Shown here one piece after another: positions 16,034-25,087 of a stretch of 64,000 nt of DNA; position 1 is the stretch's first letter; every line of letters begins with the position of its first letter. The translations under genes and the position numbers were made by a program. Location of the stretch: assembly GCA_002747255.1 (NCBI GenBank), contig PDUC01000047.1:1-64000 (forward strand), in the 5' to 3' direction. The notes beneath the pieces were generated by a model. That model saw only the letters and a list, made by a program, of their open reading frames with translations, had not been told where the DNA came from and did no database searches. The DNA is from Acidobacteriota bacterium. GTDB taxonomy: Bacteria; Acidobacteriota; Holophagae; Acanthopleuribacterales; Acanthopleuribacteraceae.

Positions 16034-16963
16034 GTGACCAAAGAAGACATGGAAAAAAAAGTGAATAAAAATCAAAAAACGGATAATAAAAAAGAAAAAA
16101 TCAAACTTTCTGAGGGGACAGCTCTTAAGAATCTCAACAGGAAAAAGAAAAAAAATCACGTGGCGGTTTTTGTAAAAAATTCCACAATCGATTACGAAAA
16201 AGAGCTGAGGTTCCTCCAGGTGGAATTGCTCAAATGGCAGAACCATGTTAAAGCCAACGGTGAACAATACCTCATTTTGTTTGAGGGTCGCGATGCGGCT
16301 GGTAAGGGTGGAACCATTAAACGCATCACAGAGCACCTCAATTCACGGGGTGCCCGTGTGGTCGCCTTGGAAAAGCCCAGTGACGTTGAGCGCACGCAAT
16401 GGTACTTCCAGCGCTACGTAGCCCATTTGCCTGCTGCTGGAGAGATTGTCCTGTTTGATCGCTCGTGGTACAACCGCGCCATGGTTGAACCCGTGATGGG
16501 ATTCTGCACGGATGAACAGAATAAGCGCTTTCTCAAAGATGTGCCCATGTTTGAACACATGCTGGTAAAGAACGGCATCAAAATCTTTAAATTCTATTTC
16601 TCCGTATCAAAGGCCGTTCAGTTGGAGCGTTTTGAGTCGCGAAAGGAAGATCCACTCAAACAGTTTAAAATTTCACCGGTTGATATGCAGGCCCAGCTTC
16701 TCTGGGACCAGTACACCGTCAAGAAGTTCCAAATGCTCAGTGAAACCAATCGAACCGTTGCTCCCTGGACTATCATCCGTTCTGATGTCAAGAAGAAAGC
16801 CCGGCTCAATTGCATTAAGTGCATCCTTCGCAATGTGGATTACGATGGCAAAGTCGCTGACCGCTTCTTTGAAGTGGACTCCGATATCGTTATTTCCGGT
16901 ATCGATGAGTTGAAACACATGGAAGACAATCTCATGAATTCCAGTGACACCCTTCCCGGATAA
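16034..16963 (+). CDS. ppk2: Polyphosphate kinase 2 family protein (second copy)
   Basis: 309 residues from GTG at 16034, chosen because GGGAGGA (16024-16030) sits right before it; an in-frame ATG at 15998 would overlap the preceding gene and has no such site. Residues 1-45 are an unusual Lys-rich extension absent from the first copy. The PPK2 core follows with Walker A GRDAAGKGG at 85-93 and LFDRSWYNRAMVEPVMGFC. The two kinases are clearly homologous yet differ throughout, so this is an old duplication. The basic extension could hold polyphosphate or target the enzyme. The pair may supply ADP and ATP in two steps from polyphosphate; that division of labour is inference. Confidence 0.9.
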   Translation: MTKEDMEKKVNKNQKTDNKKEKIKLSEGTALKNLNRKKKKNHVAVFVKNSTIDYEKELRFLQVELLKWQNHVKANGEQYLILFEGRDAAGKGGTIKRITEHLNSRGARVVALEKPSDVERTQWYFQRYVAHLPAAGEIVLFDRSWYNRAMVEPVMGFCTDEQNKRFLKDVPMFEHMLVKNGIKIFKFYFSVSKAVQLERFESRKEDPLKQFKISPVDMQAQLLWDQYTVKKFQMLSETNRTVAPWTIIRSDVKKKARLNCIKCILRNVDYDGKVADRFFEVDSDIVISGIDELKHMEDNLMNSSDTLPG

Positions 16964-16974
16964 CCGAGAAATAG

Positions 16975-17478
16975 ATGTCACGTGAACTGTTAGTCGTACG
17001 GCACGGCAAGTCAGACTGGAGTCAACCCGACCTGTCTGACTTTGACCGGCCGCTAAAAAAGAAAGGCATAGCAGCCGCTCGAAAAATGGGACGTTTCCTC
17101 TACGAACAGGGACTGAAACCCGATACGATCCTGGCCTCAAGTGCCAAGCGGGCAACAGAAACAGCTCTGTTGTTTGCTCAGCAACTTTGTTTTCCCGAAG
17201 CGAAAATTCAATTTCTGCCGCAGCTCTACTTGTGTGAACTGGAAACATTGTTTACAGTGCTGAATGCGGTTTCACCCGCAGTTCAGTGTCCAATGGTGGT
17301 TGGACACAATCCCGGTATGGATTTTCTGGTTCGCTCATTGAGCCGGAAAACAGTTTCATACAGGCAGGACGGAAAACTGATGACAACTGCCGCAGTCGCT
17401 CATTTTTCTCTTGAGGGTTCCGTGTTTCAAGCTGACGCTGGAAGACTCGAGAGCCTGTGGCGGCCTGCTGATATATAG
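16975..17478 (+). CDS. sixA: SixA-type phosphohistidine phosphatase
   Basis: 167 residues, typical of SixA. Histidine phosphatase superfamily: catalytic RHG at residues 9-11 (VVRHGKSDW), Arg in SSAKRATETA, and the second active-site His111 in VGHNPG. SixA removes phosphate from phosphohistidine on phosphorelay or PTS proteins. It follows the second ppk2 after 11 bp and ends at a strong terminator, so it is the last gene of the HhH-ppk2-ppk2-sixA operon. In this context the substrate may instead be a phosphorylated histidine or a small phosphate ester tied to polyphosphate metabolism. Confidence 0.85.
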   Translation: MSRELLVVRHGKSDWSQPDLSDFDRPLKKKGIAAARKMGRFLYEQGLKPDTILASSAKRATETALLFAQQLCFPEAKIQFLPQLYLCELETLFTVLNAVSPAVQCPMVVGHNPGMDFLVRSLSRKTVSYRQDGKLMTTAAVAHFSLEGSVFQADAGRLESLWRPADI

Positions 17479-17515
17479 ATTTATTTGAAAGCTATCCAAC
17501 AGAGTCATGGTCTCC

Positions 17516-17565
17516 CAAGAATGGCCTCAGGTTTCCAGAAAAACCTAGGCAATTCTTGTTTTTTT
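17516..17565 (+). terminator. Intrinsic terminator of the ppk2-sixA operon
   Basis: Long stem: left arm 17516-17534 (CAAGAATGGCCTCAGGTTT), right arm 17541-17558 (AAACCTAGGCAATTCTTG), one mismatch and one bulge, followed directly by seven T residues. It lies 38 bp after sixA. Confidence 0.9.
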
Positions 17566-17746
17566 AAGGTCGCTTCCCCTTCCTGAAGGTCTTTTTATTC
17601 CTTCTGAAAATAAACAGATGGCCCATTGTGGATTTCCGCATTTACCATGATCGCTTTTTACAGCGAGACACATCGGAAACAGTTCTTGAAACCCGGCAAT
17701 AGTAGCCCTGAAAAGTCAATTCTATTGGCCTTCATGAGCCGGTTTG

Positions 17747-18478
17747 TTACTCTGATTTGCCCGTTTTATCCAAAACAAACCGGCTCTGACGATCAATCAT
17801 GATGTTAAATGCTTCCAGTAATTCATCAAGACCACGTGTTTCCGGTTCGAGTATTTTCAGTGCTGAGACTATAGCCTCCAGCGTGGATAGACAATGAGCT
17901 TCAGGTTCCTTTCTGATTCGATAATTACTGGGGTGTTCAGGCTGCAGCGATACATGTTTTAATCGGGCAATCCATGGGTTTTCGTAATAAAGCCTTTTCG
18001 CGTGAGACCAGGTTGCATCGAGAACAAGCAGAGCGGAAGGCGGGTTGTCTGCAGTCAGCGGTTGGGCGTTTTTTGAAGGGAACAGGACCGCTCCGTCCTC
18101 TGGAAAGGGGATTTGAGTTAGAAGCGTGCGGTATTTCCATGCTGAATCAACTTGTCTTGAAGTGGAATTGGCCGGCAAACCGGAATGCGCAACGTGGATA
18201 CGGCAGTTCTTCAATCCCAGCACAGCAAGCCGCGCTGTGCCAATGGGGTGAAACCGCTCTCGAAAATGCTGAAGAATCACAACGTCTGTTTTATTCGATA
18301 CTTCCACTATTAAATCGCAGATACACTGCGTAACAGCTTTATGACATCGATAGCAGTTTTTTCTTGCCAAAGTCGATTCCCTGCTGGTGAAATGAGCGTC
18401 TGAAAAATCTGGAGGAAGGCAGTCCTGCACTTTCTCTAAAAATCTAAACAGCCGTATTATTTTGTATCTTTGGATCAT
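17747..18478 (-). CDS. DTW-domain protein (tRNA-uridine aminocarboxypropyltransferase-like)
   Basis: 243 residues from ATG 18478 (a TTG three codons upstream is also possible; neither has a clear ribosome binding site). DTW proteins such as E. coli TapT use S-adenosylmethionine to place an acp group on uridine in tRNA. Visible: an N-terminal zinc-type cluster CYRC...CIC (around 42-54), PIGTARLAVLGL, and the signature DATW (DxTW) near 154-157 followed by a conserved basic/aromatic stretch. The first 40 residues are an extension with no recognised domain. It stands alone, convergent with the sixA operon. Confidence 0.8.
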   Translation of the reverse strand: MIQRYKIIRLFRFLEKVQDCLPPDFSDAHFTSRESTLARKNCYRCHKAVTQCICDLIVEVSNKTDVVILQHFRERFHPIGTARLAVLGLKNCRIHVAHSGLPANSTSRQVDSAWKYRTLLTQIPFPEDGAVLFPSKNAQPLTADNPPSALLVLDATWSHAKRLYYENPWIARLKHVSLQPEHPSNYRIRKEPEAHCLSTLEAIVSALKILEPETRGLDELLEAFNIMIDRQSRFVLDKTGKSE

Positions 18479-18579
18479 GAGTGTCAATAACGAGCGATGG
18501 CTGGGTTTTAATTTAAAAGATCCGTAAAAAATATGTTATGATCTTTTCTCCTTGTACCGACCTTTGAGGGAGCAATCGA

Positions 18580-20235
18580 GTGGTCTTTTTCAATTACGCA
18601 GCCATGCAAGTAACAGCAAAAATTGTTTATTACGGTCCGGGTTTGTGCGGTAAAACGACTAATCTGAAAAAGATATACGATCAAACAACGCCCTCTTCAC
18701 GCGGTGAGATAGTCAGTTTGGAAACAGAAACCGATCGAACTCTGTTTTTCGACCTATTGCCCATTGATGTAGGCGTTATCGGTGGTTTTCGAACGAAATT
18801 CCAGCTCTACACGGTTCCCGGTCAGGTTTTTTACAATGTAACGAGAAAATTGGTTTTAAAAGGCGTTGATGGAATTGTCTTTGTAGCGGATTCTCAAGCA
18901 GCCATGCTCGATGCCAATGTGGCAAGTTTTAAAAACCTTAGAGATAATTTAAAGGAATTGGGAATACCCCTTGAAAAAACGCCTATTGTCCTGCAGTACA
19001 ACAAAAGGGATTTGGAAAATGTTTCAACATTGGCTGAAATGGAAAACGCGCTGAATCCTTTTGGCAATTACGTATCCATCCAGAGTTCAGCATTGACTGG
19101 AGAGGGAGTTTTTGAAACGCTGAAAGAAATTTCCAGGCAGACTCTGTTTAAACTCAGAAACAAGGTGGTCGATCAGAATGAGCGCAAGAAGCGGGAAAGC
19201 ATGGTTTCTTTTAAATTACAGACGGAGGAGCTTTCAGCCGAAGATTTGAGCGACATTGAGGAAGAAATAGAGATTAACGAACTTACCGAAGGGGCTTTTT
19301 CCCCTCTTGATAACACGAATAGTGATGCGCAAGCGGATCTTGTCATTGCTGAAAGTGAGTCAAGCCTTCCGTCTCTTTCACCACAGGATATGCCCGTTTA
19401 CGATGCTTCCGCAGGAGAATCAAGTTTACCTTCAGTAAAGTTGACCGACATTGAAAATCAGGTGGATGAAATTGTCATTGACAGTAACGATGAGTTTGGG
19501 ATAACAGGTTCAGGTTGGGATGACGAGAATGAGTTAACACTAGATTTCGATTTACCCTCAAATGATCCAATTGAAACACCGGAAATGGTATTGGATGAAG
19601 CAGGCAATGATAAGGCTGCCATGGATGAGATGGATGAGGACACCCTGAAATCGCATGAGGAACACAGCCCTGACAATCTCGGATCGATGCCTGTGGAAAT
19701 ACCATCGGAACCAAACTCGTCTAATTCAATTGAGACACCAATTGATAGATTGTCGGAGGAAACGGGGTCGGCACTCATGGATCTGGATTCCATCGAGACG
19801 GAATTTGAAGAGTCCGAAATAGAAGGGCTCGAAGCCATTGAGTCTGAACTGGAGATACCTGAACCCGAATTGCTCGATAAGCTGGGCGACGGTTTTGAAT
19901 TAGAACACAAGCCGCGCAGCAAGCATAATTTTGGTTCCAGGTTGGACGAATTAACGAAACTCACTCAAACTCATAGCCGGAAAGCAGGTAAGAGCCGACA
20001 GAAGTCCGATATTTTGGGTGATTTTCTCTCTGCAGTCAGCCCGAGAAAGAGGAAGGAAAAACGCATCAAAGTAAGAGCTCCGAGACCGTTCCATTCTGCA
20101 CAGCTTAACTGTATTTTGGTGGACAAGAGTAACAATGTCATTCACACACAGCTGGTAAAGGTCAACCCGGTAACGCTACCCGATGGGAAAAAAGAAATAC
20201 GAGTAGTTCTGGATGTTGAGGTTGAAAAAGAATGA
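18580..20235 (+). CDS. MglA-like small GTPase with long acidic C-terminal extension
   Basis: 551 residues, against about 195 for ordinary MglA. Residues 1-200 are a complete Ras-like MglA domain: P-loop GPGLCGKTT at 19-27, TVPGQ at 79-82 and NKRD at 141-144. MglA sets cell polarity and motility reversal in Myxococcus and related bacteria, working with an MglB GAP; no mglB is nearby. Residues 205-450 are low-complexity and strongly acidic (Glu/Asp/Ser), then a basic patch (about 475-510, SPRKRKEKRIKVR) and a beta-rich end of about 40 residues. GTG start at 18580 with GAGGGAG upstream. The stop overlaps lolA by 4 nt, so the two are probably co-translated. Confidence 0.85.
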   Translation: MVFFNYAAMQVTAKIVYYGPGLCGKTTNLKKIYDQTTPSSRGEIVSLETETDRTLFFDLLPIDVGVIGGFRTKFQLYTVPGQVFYNVTRKLVLKGVDGIVFVADSQAAMLDANVASFKNLRDNLKELGIPLEKTPIVLQYNKRDLENVSTLAEMENALNPFGNYVSIQSSALTGEGVFETLKEISRQTLFKLRNKVVDQNERKKRESMVSFKLQTEELSAEDLSDIEEEIEINELTEGAFSPLDNTNSDAQADLVIAESESSLPSLSPQDMPVYDASAGESSLPSVKLTDIENQVDEIVIDSNDEFGITGSGWDDENELTLDFDLPSNDPIETPEMVLDEAGNDKAAMDEMDEDTLKSHEEHSPDNLGSMPVEIPSEPNSSNSIETPIDRLSEETGSALMDLDSIETEFEESEIEGLEAIESELEIPEPELLDKLGDGFELEHKPRSKHNFGSRLDELTKLTQTHSRKAGKSRQKSDILGDFLSAVSPRKRKEKRIKVRAPRPFHSAQLNCILVDKSNNVIHTQLVKVNPVTLPDGKKEIRVVLDVEVEKE

Positions 20236-20804
20236 TCTGGGTCTCTATCTTACTCTTGTTTCAATTAGATCCCGAAACACAGCGCTCATTTAATCAATTC
20301 TTTGAGCATAGCAATCGCTTTAAAGTGAATTTCATACAAGTGACAGAAAGCCCTTTTTTAGACAGCAGCCAGGCTTCCGGAACACTATCCATCTCACAGC
20401 CAGGACGGTTGCGCATGGTTTACTTGCAGGGAGAAGAAAAGACCATCATCTGTGACGGAACAACCTATTGTGAAGATGATCATTTAGCTGAAATCCGAAC
20501 ATGTACGCCACTGGCGGATATAAAGAATGATCCGTTAGTTCGAGTCCTCCTGTTTGGACACCATATTGAAACGTTCTTTCTTGTTGACCGCTACAAAAGT
20601 GAAGAGGGTGCCGATATCTATCGCTTGAGGCCGAGGGAAAAAAGTGAGTTTCATCTTGAGATTTCATTTAACGAAAAGTGGCAGCCTCTTACCATGGCCA
20701 TTGTCTCAACGGAGGGAGAGCGCACCCAATTTACCTTTTCCGGCTTTGAGATCAACCCCAAATTTCCCAAAGACTGGTTTGTGATTCCCGCTACCGATTA
20801 TTGA
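20232..20804 (+). CDS. lolA: LolA-like outer-membrane lipoprotein carrier
   Basis: 190 residues. LolA is the periplasmic chaperone that ferries lipoproteins from LolCDE to the outer membrane. Family marks: FKVNFIQVTESPFLDSSQASGTL, SQPGRLRMVY and ICDGTTY, matching the SG.l.i..Pg..r..Y and dG..... pattern, then the C-terminal strands to FVIPATDY. The N-terminal hydrophobic stretch (MIWVSILLLFQL) is short for a signal peptide but plausible. It overlaps the preceding GTPase gene by the ATGA junction, an unusual partnership. A strong hairpin follows at 20833. Confidence 0.8.
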   Translation: MIWVSILLLFQLDPETQRSFNQFFEHSNRFKVNFIQVTESPFLDSSQASGTLSISQPGRLRMVYLQGEEKTIICDGTTYCEDDHLAEIRTCTPLADIKNDPLVRVLLFGHHIETFFLVDRYKSEEGADIYRLRPREKSEFHLEISFNEKWQPLTMAIVSTEGERTQFTFSGFEINPKFPKDWFVIPATDY

Positions 20805-20832
20805 TGGATTCACCATCTACAGAGCGGTTTCA

Positions 20833-20877
20833 AGCCCATTTTTCAAATACGACAAAAGAGAATTGAAAAAATGGGCT
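20833..20877 (+). terminator. Strong hairpin after lolA, probable terminator
   Basis: AGCCCATTTTTCAA (20833-20846) pairs with TTGAAAAAATGGGCT (20863-20877), 14 bp with one bulge. T-rich sequence (TCTTTCTTTTTGAGGTTTTTT) begins about 10 nt later, so termination here is likely but not textbook. Confidence 0.5.
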
Positions 20878-21119
20878 GACAGGAAGTCTTTCTTTTTGAG
20901 GTTTTTTAACTGGCTCCTGCTGTCTCTCGTAAAAGATGAAACAATTGTCTGACAGGAATCTGCTTTCTGTGTAGACTTCATCGTCAGGATTTAGGATAAT
21001 GTGGCGTCTTTGATTGGCATACCCAATGGTGCTGATATGACACTTGCAGATGTCCTAATCAAGGCCGTATTTTTAACCCATTATTGTCAGACAAAAGTTT
21101 TGCAAAACAGGAGAATGGA

Positions 21120-22001
21120 ATGAAAGTAGGAACACTTGAACTTAAAACGGGATTGGCCGAAATGTTAAAAGGCGGCGTGATTATGGACGTCGTAACACCC
21201 GATCAGGCGAAGATTGCCGAAGATGCGGGTGCGGTTGCTGTCATGGCACTGGAAAGAGTCCCGGCTGATATTCGCGCTCAGGGTGGCGTGGCGCGTATGT
21301 CTCCCCCTGAACTCGTTGAAGCGATTAAGGCATCGGTCGATATTCCCGTCATGGCCAAGGTCAGGATAGGACATTTCGCGGAAGCTCAAATCCTTGAGTC
21401 TATCGGTATTGATTTTATCGATGAAAGTGAAGTTTTAACACCTGCCGATGAAGCCCATCACATCTGGAAACACAGTTTTAAAACGCCCTTTGTCTGCGGT
21501 TGCAAGAACCTGGGTGAAGCACTGAGAAGAATAGCGGAAGGAGCAGCACTTGTCAGAACCAAAGGTGAGCCTGGCACAGGTAACGTCGTCGAAGCTGTGC
21601 GCCACATGCGCAACGTACAGCGCGAAATAGCCTATCTCTCGGCACTGGACCCGGCTGAACTCATGTCTGAAGCAAAGAAGATGGGAGCACCCTTCAGCTT
21701 GGTCCAATCAGTCGCTCAGCATAAGTGCCTGCCCGTACCCAACTTTGCGGCGGGTGGTATCGCCACACCGGCTGATGCATCGTTGATGATGCAGTTGGGT
21801 GCCGAATCGGTCTTTGTTGGATCGGGAATTTTCAAATCAGGTGATGCCGCTACAAGAGCTGCAGCTATTGTTAAAGCCACCACGCATTACAAGAATCCCG
21901 ATATTTTGAGAGAAGTCTCCAAAAACCTCGGTGAAGCTATGGTTGGTATCAATATTTCAGACATCCCCGCAGGGGAAGTCATGGCGGATCGCGGATGGTA
22001 A
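21120..22001 (+). CDS. pdxS: Pyridoxal 5'-phosphate synthase subunit PdxS
   Basis: 293 residues from ATG 21120, preceded by CAGGAG (21109-21113 region); this is the usual PdxS length, whereas an in-frame TTG at 21084 lacks a site. PdxS is the (beta/alpha)8 synthase that makes PLP from ribose 5-phosphate, glyceraldehyde 3-phosphate and ammonia. Typical blocks: [39 protein letters not shown], the active-site lysine in [10 protein letters not shown], and RTKGEPGTG. The stop overlaps pdxT by 7 nt. Confidence 0.97.
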   Translation: MKVGTLELKTGLAEMLKGGVIMDVVTPDQAKIAEDAGAVAVMALERVPADIRAQGGVARMSPPELVEAIKASVDIPVMAKVRIGHFAEAQILESIGIDFIDESEVLTPADEAHHIWKHSFKTPFVCGCKNLGEALRRIAEGAALVRTKGEPGTGNVVEAVRHMRNVQREIAYLSALDPAELMSEAKKMGAPFSLVQSVAQHKCLPVPNFAAGGIATPADASLMMQLGAESVFVGSGIFKSGDAATRAAAIVKATTHYKNPDILREVSKNLGEAMVGINISDIPAGEVMADRGW

Positions 22002-22579
22002 TTGGCGTTTTAGCACTGCAGGGTGGTTTTCAGGCTCACCGAAAAACTTTGGATGCTTTGGGCGTGGCAACAGTGGAAGTTCGCCTGCTCAGTGATCTCC
22101 ACCACCTCAACGGGCTCATTTTGCCCGGCGGTGAGTCTTCCACCATGCTCAAACTCCTCGAACGGGAAGATCTGTTCGCTGAGATCGGCCAATTGGGTAA
22201 AAACGGTCTTCCTGTCCTGGGTACCTGCGCGGGTGCCATCCTCATGTGTGGCAAGGTCATTGGCTCTGGACAAAAGAGTTTTGGCTTTATTCCTGCCGCC
22301 ATCGAACGCAATGCCTATGGCTGTCAGCGCGAGAGCTTTGAAACCAGTTTCCCCATTTCAGCATGGGGGCTGGATCAGGTACACGCGCTCTTCATTAGAG
22401 CACCCCGGTTTACAGAACTCCATAAAGAGGTTGCGGTTTTGAGCACACTTGGCGAGGATGTTACCGGCATTCAATACAAGAATTACACTGCTGTCACTTA
22501 TCACCCCGAATTAACTGCCGATGTGAGCTTCCATCGAGCCTGGTTGAAACAGAACCGTATCCTCGAGGAGGACAGGTGA
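21995..22579 (+). CDS. pdxT: Pyridoxal 5'-phosphate synthase glutaminase subunit PdxT
   Basis: 194 residues, normal for PdxT, the class I glutaminase that feeds ammonia to PdxS. N-terminal [19 protein letters not shown], the nucleophile Cys in GTCAGAIL (near residue 78), and the His-Glu pair in YHPEL near 169-172. It overlaps both pdxS and ygfZ, which indicates strong translational coupling within one operon. Confidence 0.97.
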   Translation: MVIGVLALQGGFQAHRKTLDALGVATVEVRLLSDLHHLNGLILPGGESSTMLKLLEREDLFAEIGQLGKNGLPVLGTCAGAILMCGKVIGSGQKSFGFIPAAIERNAYGCQRESFETSFPISAWGLDQVHALFIRAPRFTELHKEVAVLSTLGEDVTGIQYKNYTAVTYHPELTADVSFHRAWLKQNRILEEDR

Positions 22580-23559
22580 TATTAACAGCCCTCTCTGAAC
22601 CGGAATACCAAACACAAGTATGGGGAAGAAACTACGCGGAGCGCTATCGGCATCCCATAGAGGAATACAGCATCCTGAGAGAATCAGCCGGGGTCGTTTA
22701 TTTTCCCGGATTCGAGTACATTCAGGTTACGGGCTCCGATGCGGGGTCTTTCCTGCATAACATACTCACACATAACAACCTCACCATGAAACCAGGCGAC
22801 GCTTCGCCGGCCTGGCTATTGGATAGCAGCGGTAAGATTCAAACGCATTTACACGTCGCCCATCCTGAAGCGGCAAGCTACCTGTTGCAGTGCTTTCCGG
22901 GCATGGCGGAACAAACGGCAAAAACACTGGATCGATACATCTTTATGGAAGATGTGGCTCTGTCCGTTCAAAAAGAGTGGCATACCTTTTCCATTCAGGG
23001 AAAGAATGCCGGAATGCCAGAGGGATTCGAGTTTCACAACGGCTTCCCTCACACGTGGACAGGTGAACCCGGATTCGATCTGGTTTTATCGAAAGAACAA
23101 CTGCAGTCGGCAGCTCATGAACTGACTCAACAGGGTTTTGCTCCACTCGGTCTGACGGCACTCCAGATCCGCCGGGTTGAACTCATGCAACCCTGGTACG
23201 GTGTCGACATGGAGGCAGGGCGCAATCCGCTTGTCTACGGGAAAGGGTCTGCCATATCCTACACAAAAGGCTGCTTTCTGGGACAAGAGACCATCGCCAT
23301 GACAAGAGACCGGGGCCGCCCGCCTATGCTTTTGTGCCAGCTGGAAAGCCCTGATGCTCAAATGCCGCCCGGTCCGGTCAGCCTGGTTGCAAACCAGAAA
23401 GCCATTGGCCATCTTTCTTCCGTTGTATTCAGTCCAGAATACGAGCGACCGATGGCTCTGGCGACAGTTCAGTACACCAAAGTGGAAAAAGGCCGAACCT
23501 ATCAGGATCAAAACGGTCAGGACTGGGTCATCAGAGAAGTCGCTGAATGGCGAGAGTAG
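22576..23559 (+). CDS. ygfZ: YgfZ/GcvT-type folate-binding protein
   Basis: 327 residues, matching YgfZ/IBA57, a tetrahydrofolate-dependent factor in assembly or repair of some iron-sulfur enzymes. The signature KGC[FY]xGQE is present as YTKGCFLGQET around 234-243, with the GcvT-like N-terminal fold (YIQVTGSDAGSFLHNILT). GTG start at 22576 overlaps the pdxT stop, with GAGGAGG at 22565-22571. Its place in the pdxST operon is not standard and suggests a link between cofactor supply and Fe-S upkeep. Confidence 0.85.
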   Translation: MILTALSEPEYQTQVWGRNYAERYRHPIEEYSILRESAGVVYFPGFEYIQVTGSDAGSFLHNILTHNNLTMKPGDASPAWLLDSSGKIQTHLHVAHPEAASYLLQCFPGMAEQTAKTLDRYIFMEDVALSVQKEWHTFSIQGKNAGMPEGFEFHNGFPHTWTGEPGFDLVLSKEQLQSAAHELTQQGFAPLGLTALQIRRVELMQPWYGVDMEAGRNPLVYGKGSAISYTKGCFLGQETIAMTRDRGRPPMLLCQLESPDAQMPPGPVSLVANQKAIGHLSSVVFSPEYERPMALATVQYTKVEKGRTYQDQNGQDWVIREVAEWRE

Positions 23560-23792
23560 TATTTCGAGAGTTACAGGTGGACGCGCTGTTTTGATTGATA
23601 GCGACACACGTGTGCCGCTTGTGAAGGTAAACACGCTTTTTGTTTTTACCATCGCGACCACGGAATTTGTTCGCGCTTCAGTTAACAAATACCTGCCTGG
23701 AATGCGCCAATTGCAGGGAAGAGTCGTTCTCTCTGGCGAGCAAGAATGAAAGAGAGGCAGCCAAAGAGCACACGACAAAAGGAGACGAAAGA

Positions 23793-24272
23793 ATGAATAA
23801 ATGCACTTGTCAATCCCCATTGGGAACCTTAACCCTTGTGGCAACCAGGACGCATCTGAAGGGGATCTGTTTTGAAGGTCGTGAAAAGGCAACATGGAAA
23901 GATCAGCCTGTGGATAAAGAAAACGCCGTTCTTCGCGAGACTAAAAAACAGCTTCAGCAGTACTTCAACGGTCAGAGAAAAATCTTCAACCTGCCCTTGC
24001 AGCCGGATGGCACGGTTTTTCAACAGCACGTGTGGCAAGCCCTGCTCCACATTCCGTTTGGACAAACAGCCAGCTATTCCCATATTGCCCGGGCCATAGA
24101 CAATCCCAAGGCGGTGCGAGCGGTGGGCGCTGCCAATGGACGCAACCCCATTCCCATCGTCATTCCCTGTCACAGAGTTATCGGCAAAGGGGGAGCGTTG
24201 ACCGGTTACGCAGGAGGCCTTTCCCGCAAAGAGTGGCTGCTCGATCACGAAAAAGGGGATGGCCGTCTTTGA
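23793..24272 (+). CDS. ogt: Methylated-DNA-protein cysteine methyltransferase
   Basis: 159 residues from ATG 23793 (AAGGAG just upstream). Suicide repair enzyme for O6-methylguanine: acceptor Cys126 in PCHRVIG, helix-turn-helix region FGQTASYSHIARAI with the RAVG.A.G.NP motif, and the C-terminal GYAGGL. N-terminal domain is short, as in Ogt/MGMT. It is 233 bp downstream of ygfZ on the same strand and may have its own promoter. It converges on the SDR gene with a 20-bp gap. Confidence 0.93.
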   Translation: MNKCTCQSPLGTLTLVATRTHLKGICFEGREKATWKDQPVDKENAVLRETKKQLQQYFNGQRKIFNLPLQPDGTVFQQHVWQALLHIPFGQTASYSHIARAIDNPKAVRAVGAANGRNPIPIVIPCHRVIGKGGALTGYAGGLSRKEWLLDHEKGDGRL

Positions 24273-24292
24273 TTGGAACGCTCTTTTGGGTT

Positions 24293-25087
24293 CTAGATAC
24301 TGCGAATAAAACCGCCATCCACCGGTAAAATGGTTCCCGTGATGTAACTGGCCTGTTTTGAGGCCAAGAAGGTAACAGCGGAGGCCACTTCTTCGGGTGA
24401 AGCAAAGCGAGCCATGGGGATCCGGGTTTTGACTTCATCCATGAGGACGTCACTGCTGACACCTCTTTGGTGAGCCATGGAATCAAAGAGGTACTCGAGT
24501 CGCTTGGTGAAAATATAACCCGGAGCGACTGTATTGATAGTGATACCTTCTTCCCCAATTTCATTGGCAAGTGTTTTTGACATACCAACCACACCCGCCC
24601 GGAAAGCAGTGGAGAGCATCAACCCGTCCACGGGCTGCCTTACCGAGACGGAGGTAATGTTGATAATGCGGCCCCATTTGGCTGCCTGCATATCGGGGAG
24701 CACTCTTTTGGTCAGACGCACGGTGCTCATGAGCGTAGTTTGGTAGGCAAGTTCCCAGTTTTCGTCCTCAAGCGACATAAATTGGCCAGGAGGAGGGCCA
24801 CCGCAGTTGTTAACGAGAATATCGATGCTGCCGAGTGCTTCTCTTGACTTTTCGATCAACTCATCGATTTCTTCCGGTAAAGTCAGGTCGGCTTTGAAGG
24901 CCATGACCCGCTGTCCTGTTTGACGTTGAATACTCTCGGCTGTTTGCATGACTTCATCCAATGTACGTGAACAGCAAATCACATTGCAGCCTTCCTTTGC
25001 CAGGCACAGGGCACAGGCTCGTCCAATTCCCTTGCTGGAGGCAGCCACCAACGCGGTTTGTCCTTGAATACCCAGATCCATCTTCAT
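24293..25087 (-). CDS. Atypical short-chain dehydrogenase/reductase lacking the YxxxK pair
   Basis: 264 residues with the SDR Rossmann fold: cofactor loop SSKGIG (17-22), Asp67 in ADLT, NNCGG at 93-97 and the C-terminal ITGTILPVDGG. The catalytic tyrosine and lysine are missing: where YxxxK is expected the sequence is STAFR (159-163), so Tyr is Ser and Lys is Arg. A divergent SDR clade with LxLS(N/T)xxRAGVxGxxKTLA is known in many bacteria, so this is not a random mutation. Activity, if any, must use other residues. GGAGAG precedes the ATG. Substrate unknown. Confidence 0.8.
   Translation of the reverse strand: MKMDLGIQGQTALVAASSKGIGRACALCLAKEGCNVICCSRTLDEVMQTAESIQRQTGQRVMAFKADLTLPEEIDELIEKSREALGSIDILVNNCGGPPPGQFMSLEDENWELAYQTTLMSTVRLTKRVLPDMQAAKWGRIINITSVSVRQPVDGLMLSTAFRAGVVGMSKTLANEIGEEGITINTVAPGYIFTKRLEYLFDSMAHQRGVSSDVLMDEVKTRIPMARFASPEEVASAVTFLASKQASYITGTILPVDGGFIRSI

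Noticed and set aside
16673-17248. Leftward open frame across ppk2 and sixA
   Set aside because: Antisense to two conserved genes; no initiation signal or family features.
19458-19964. Serine-rich leftward open frame inside the mglA-like gene
   Set aside because: The composition is the antisense of the acidic tail coding sequence (GAA/GAG read as TTC/CTC, TCx); not a gene.
23640-23792. Longer start for ogt
   Set aside because: The extra 51 residues are unlike MGMT proteins and the ATG at 23793 has an AAGGAG site and gives the standard length.
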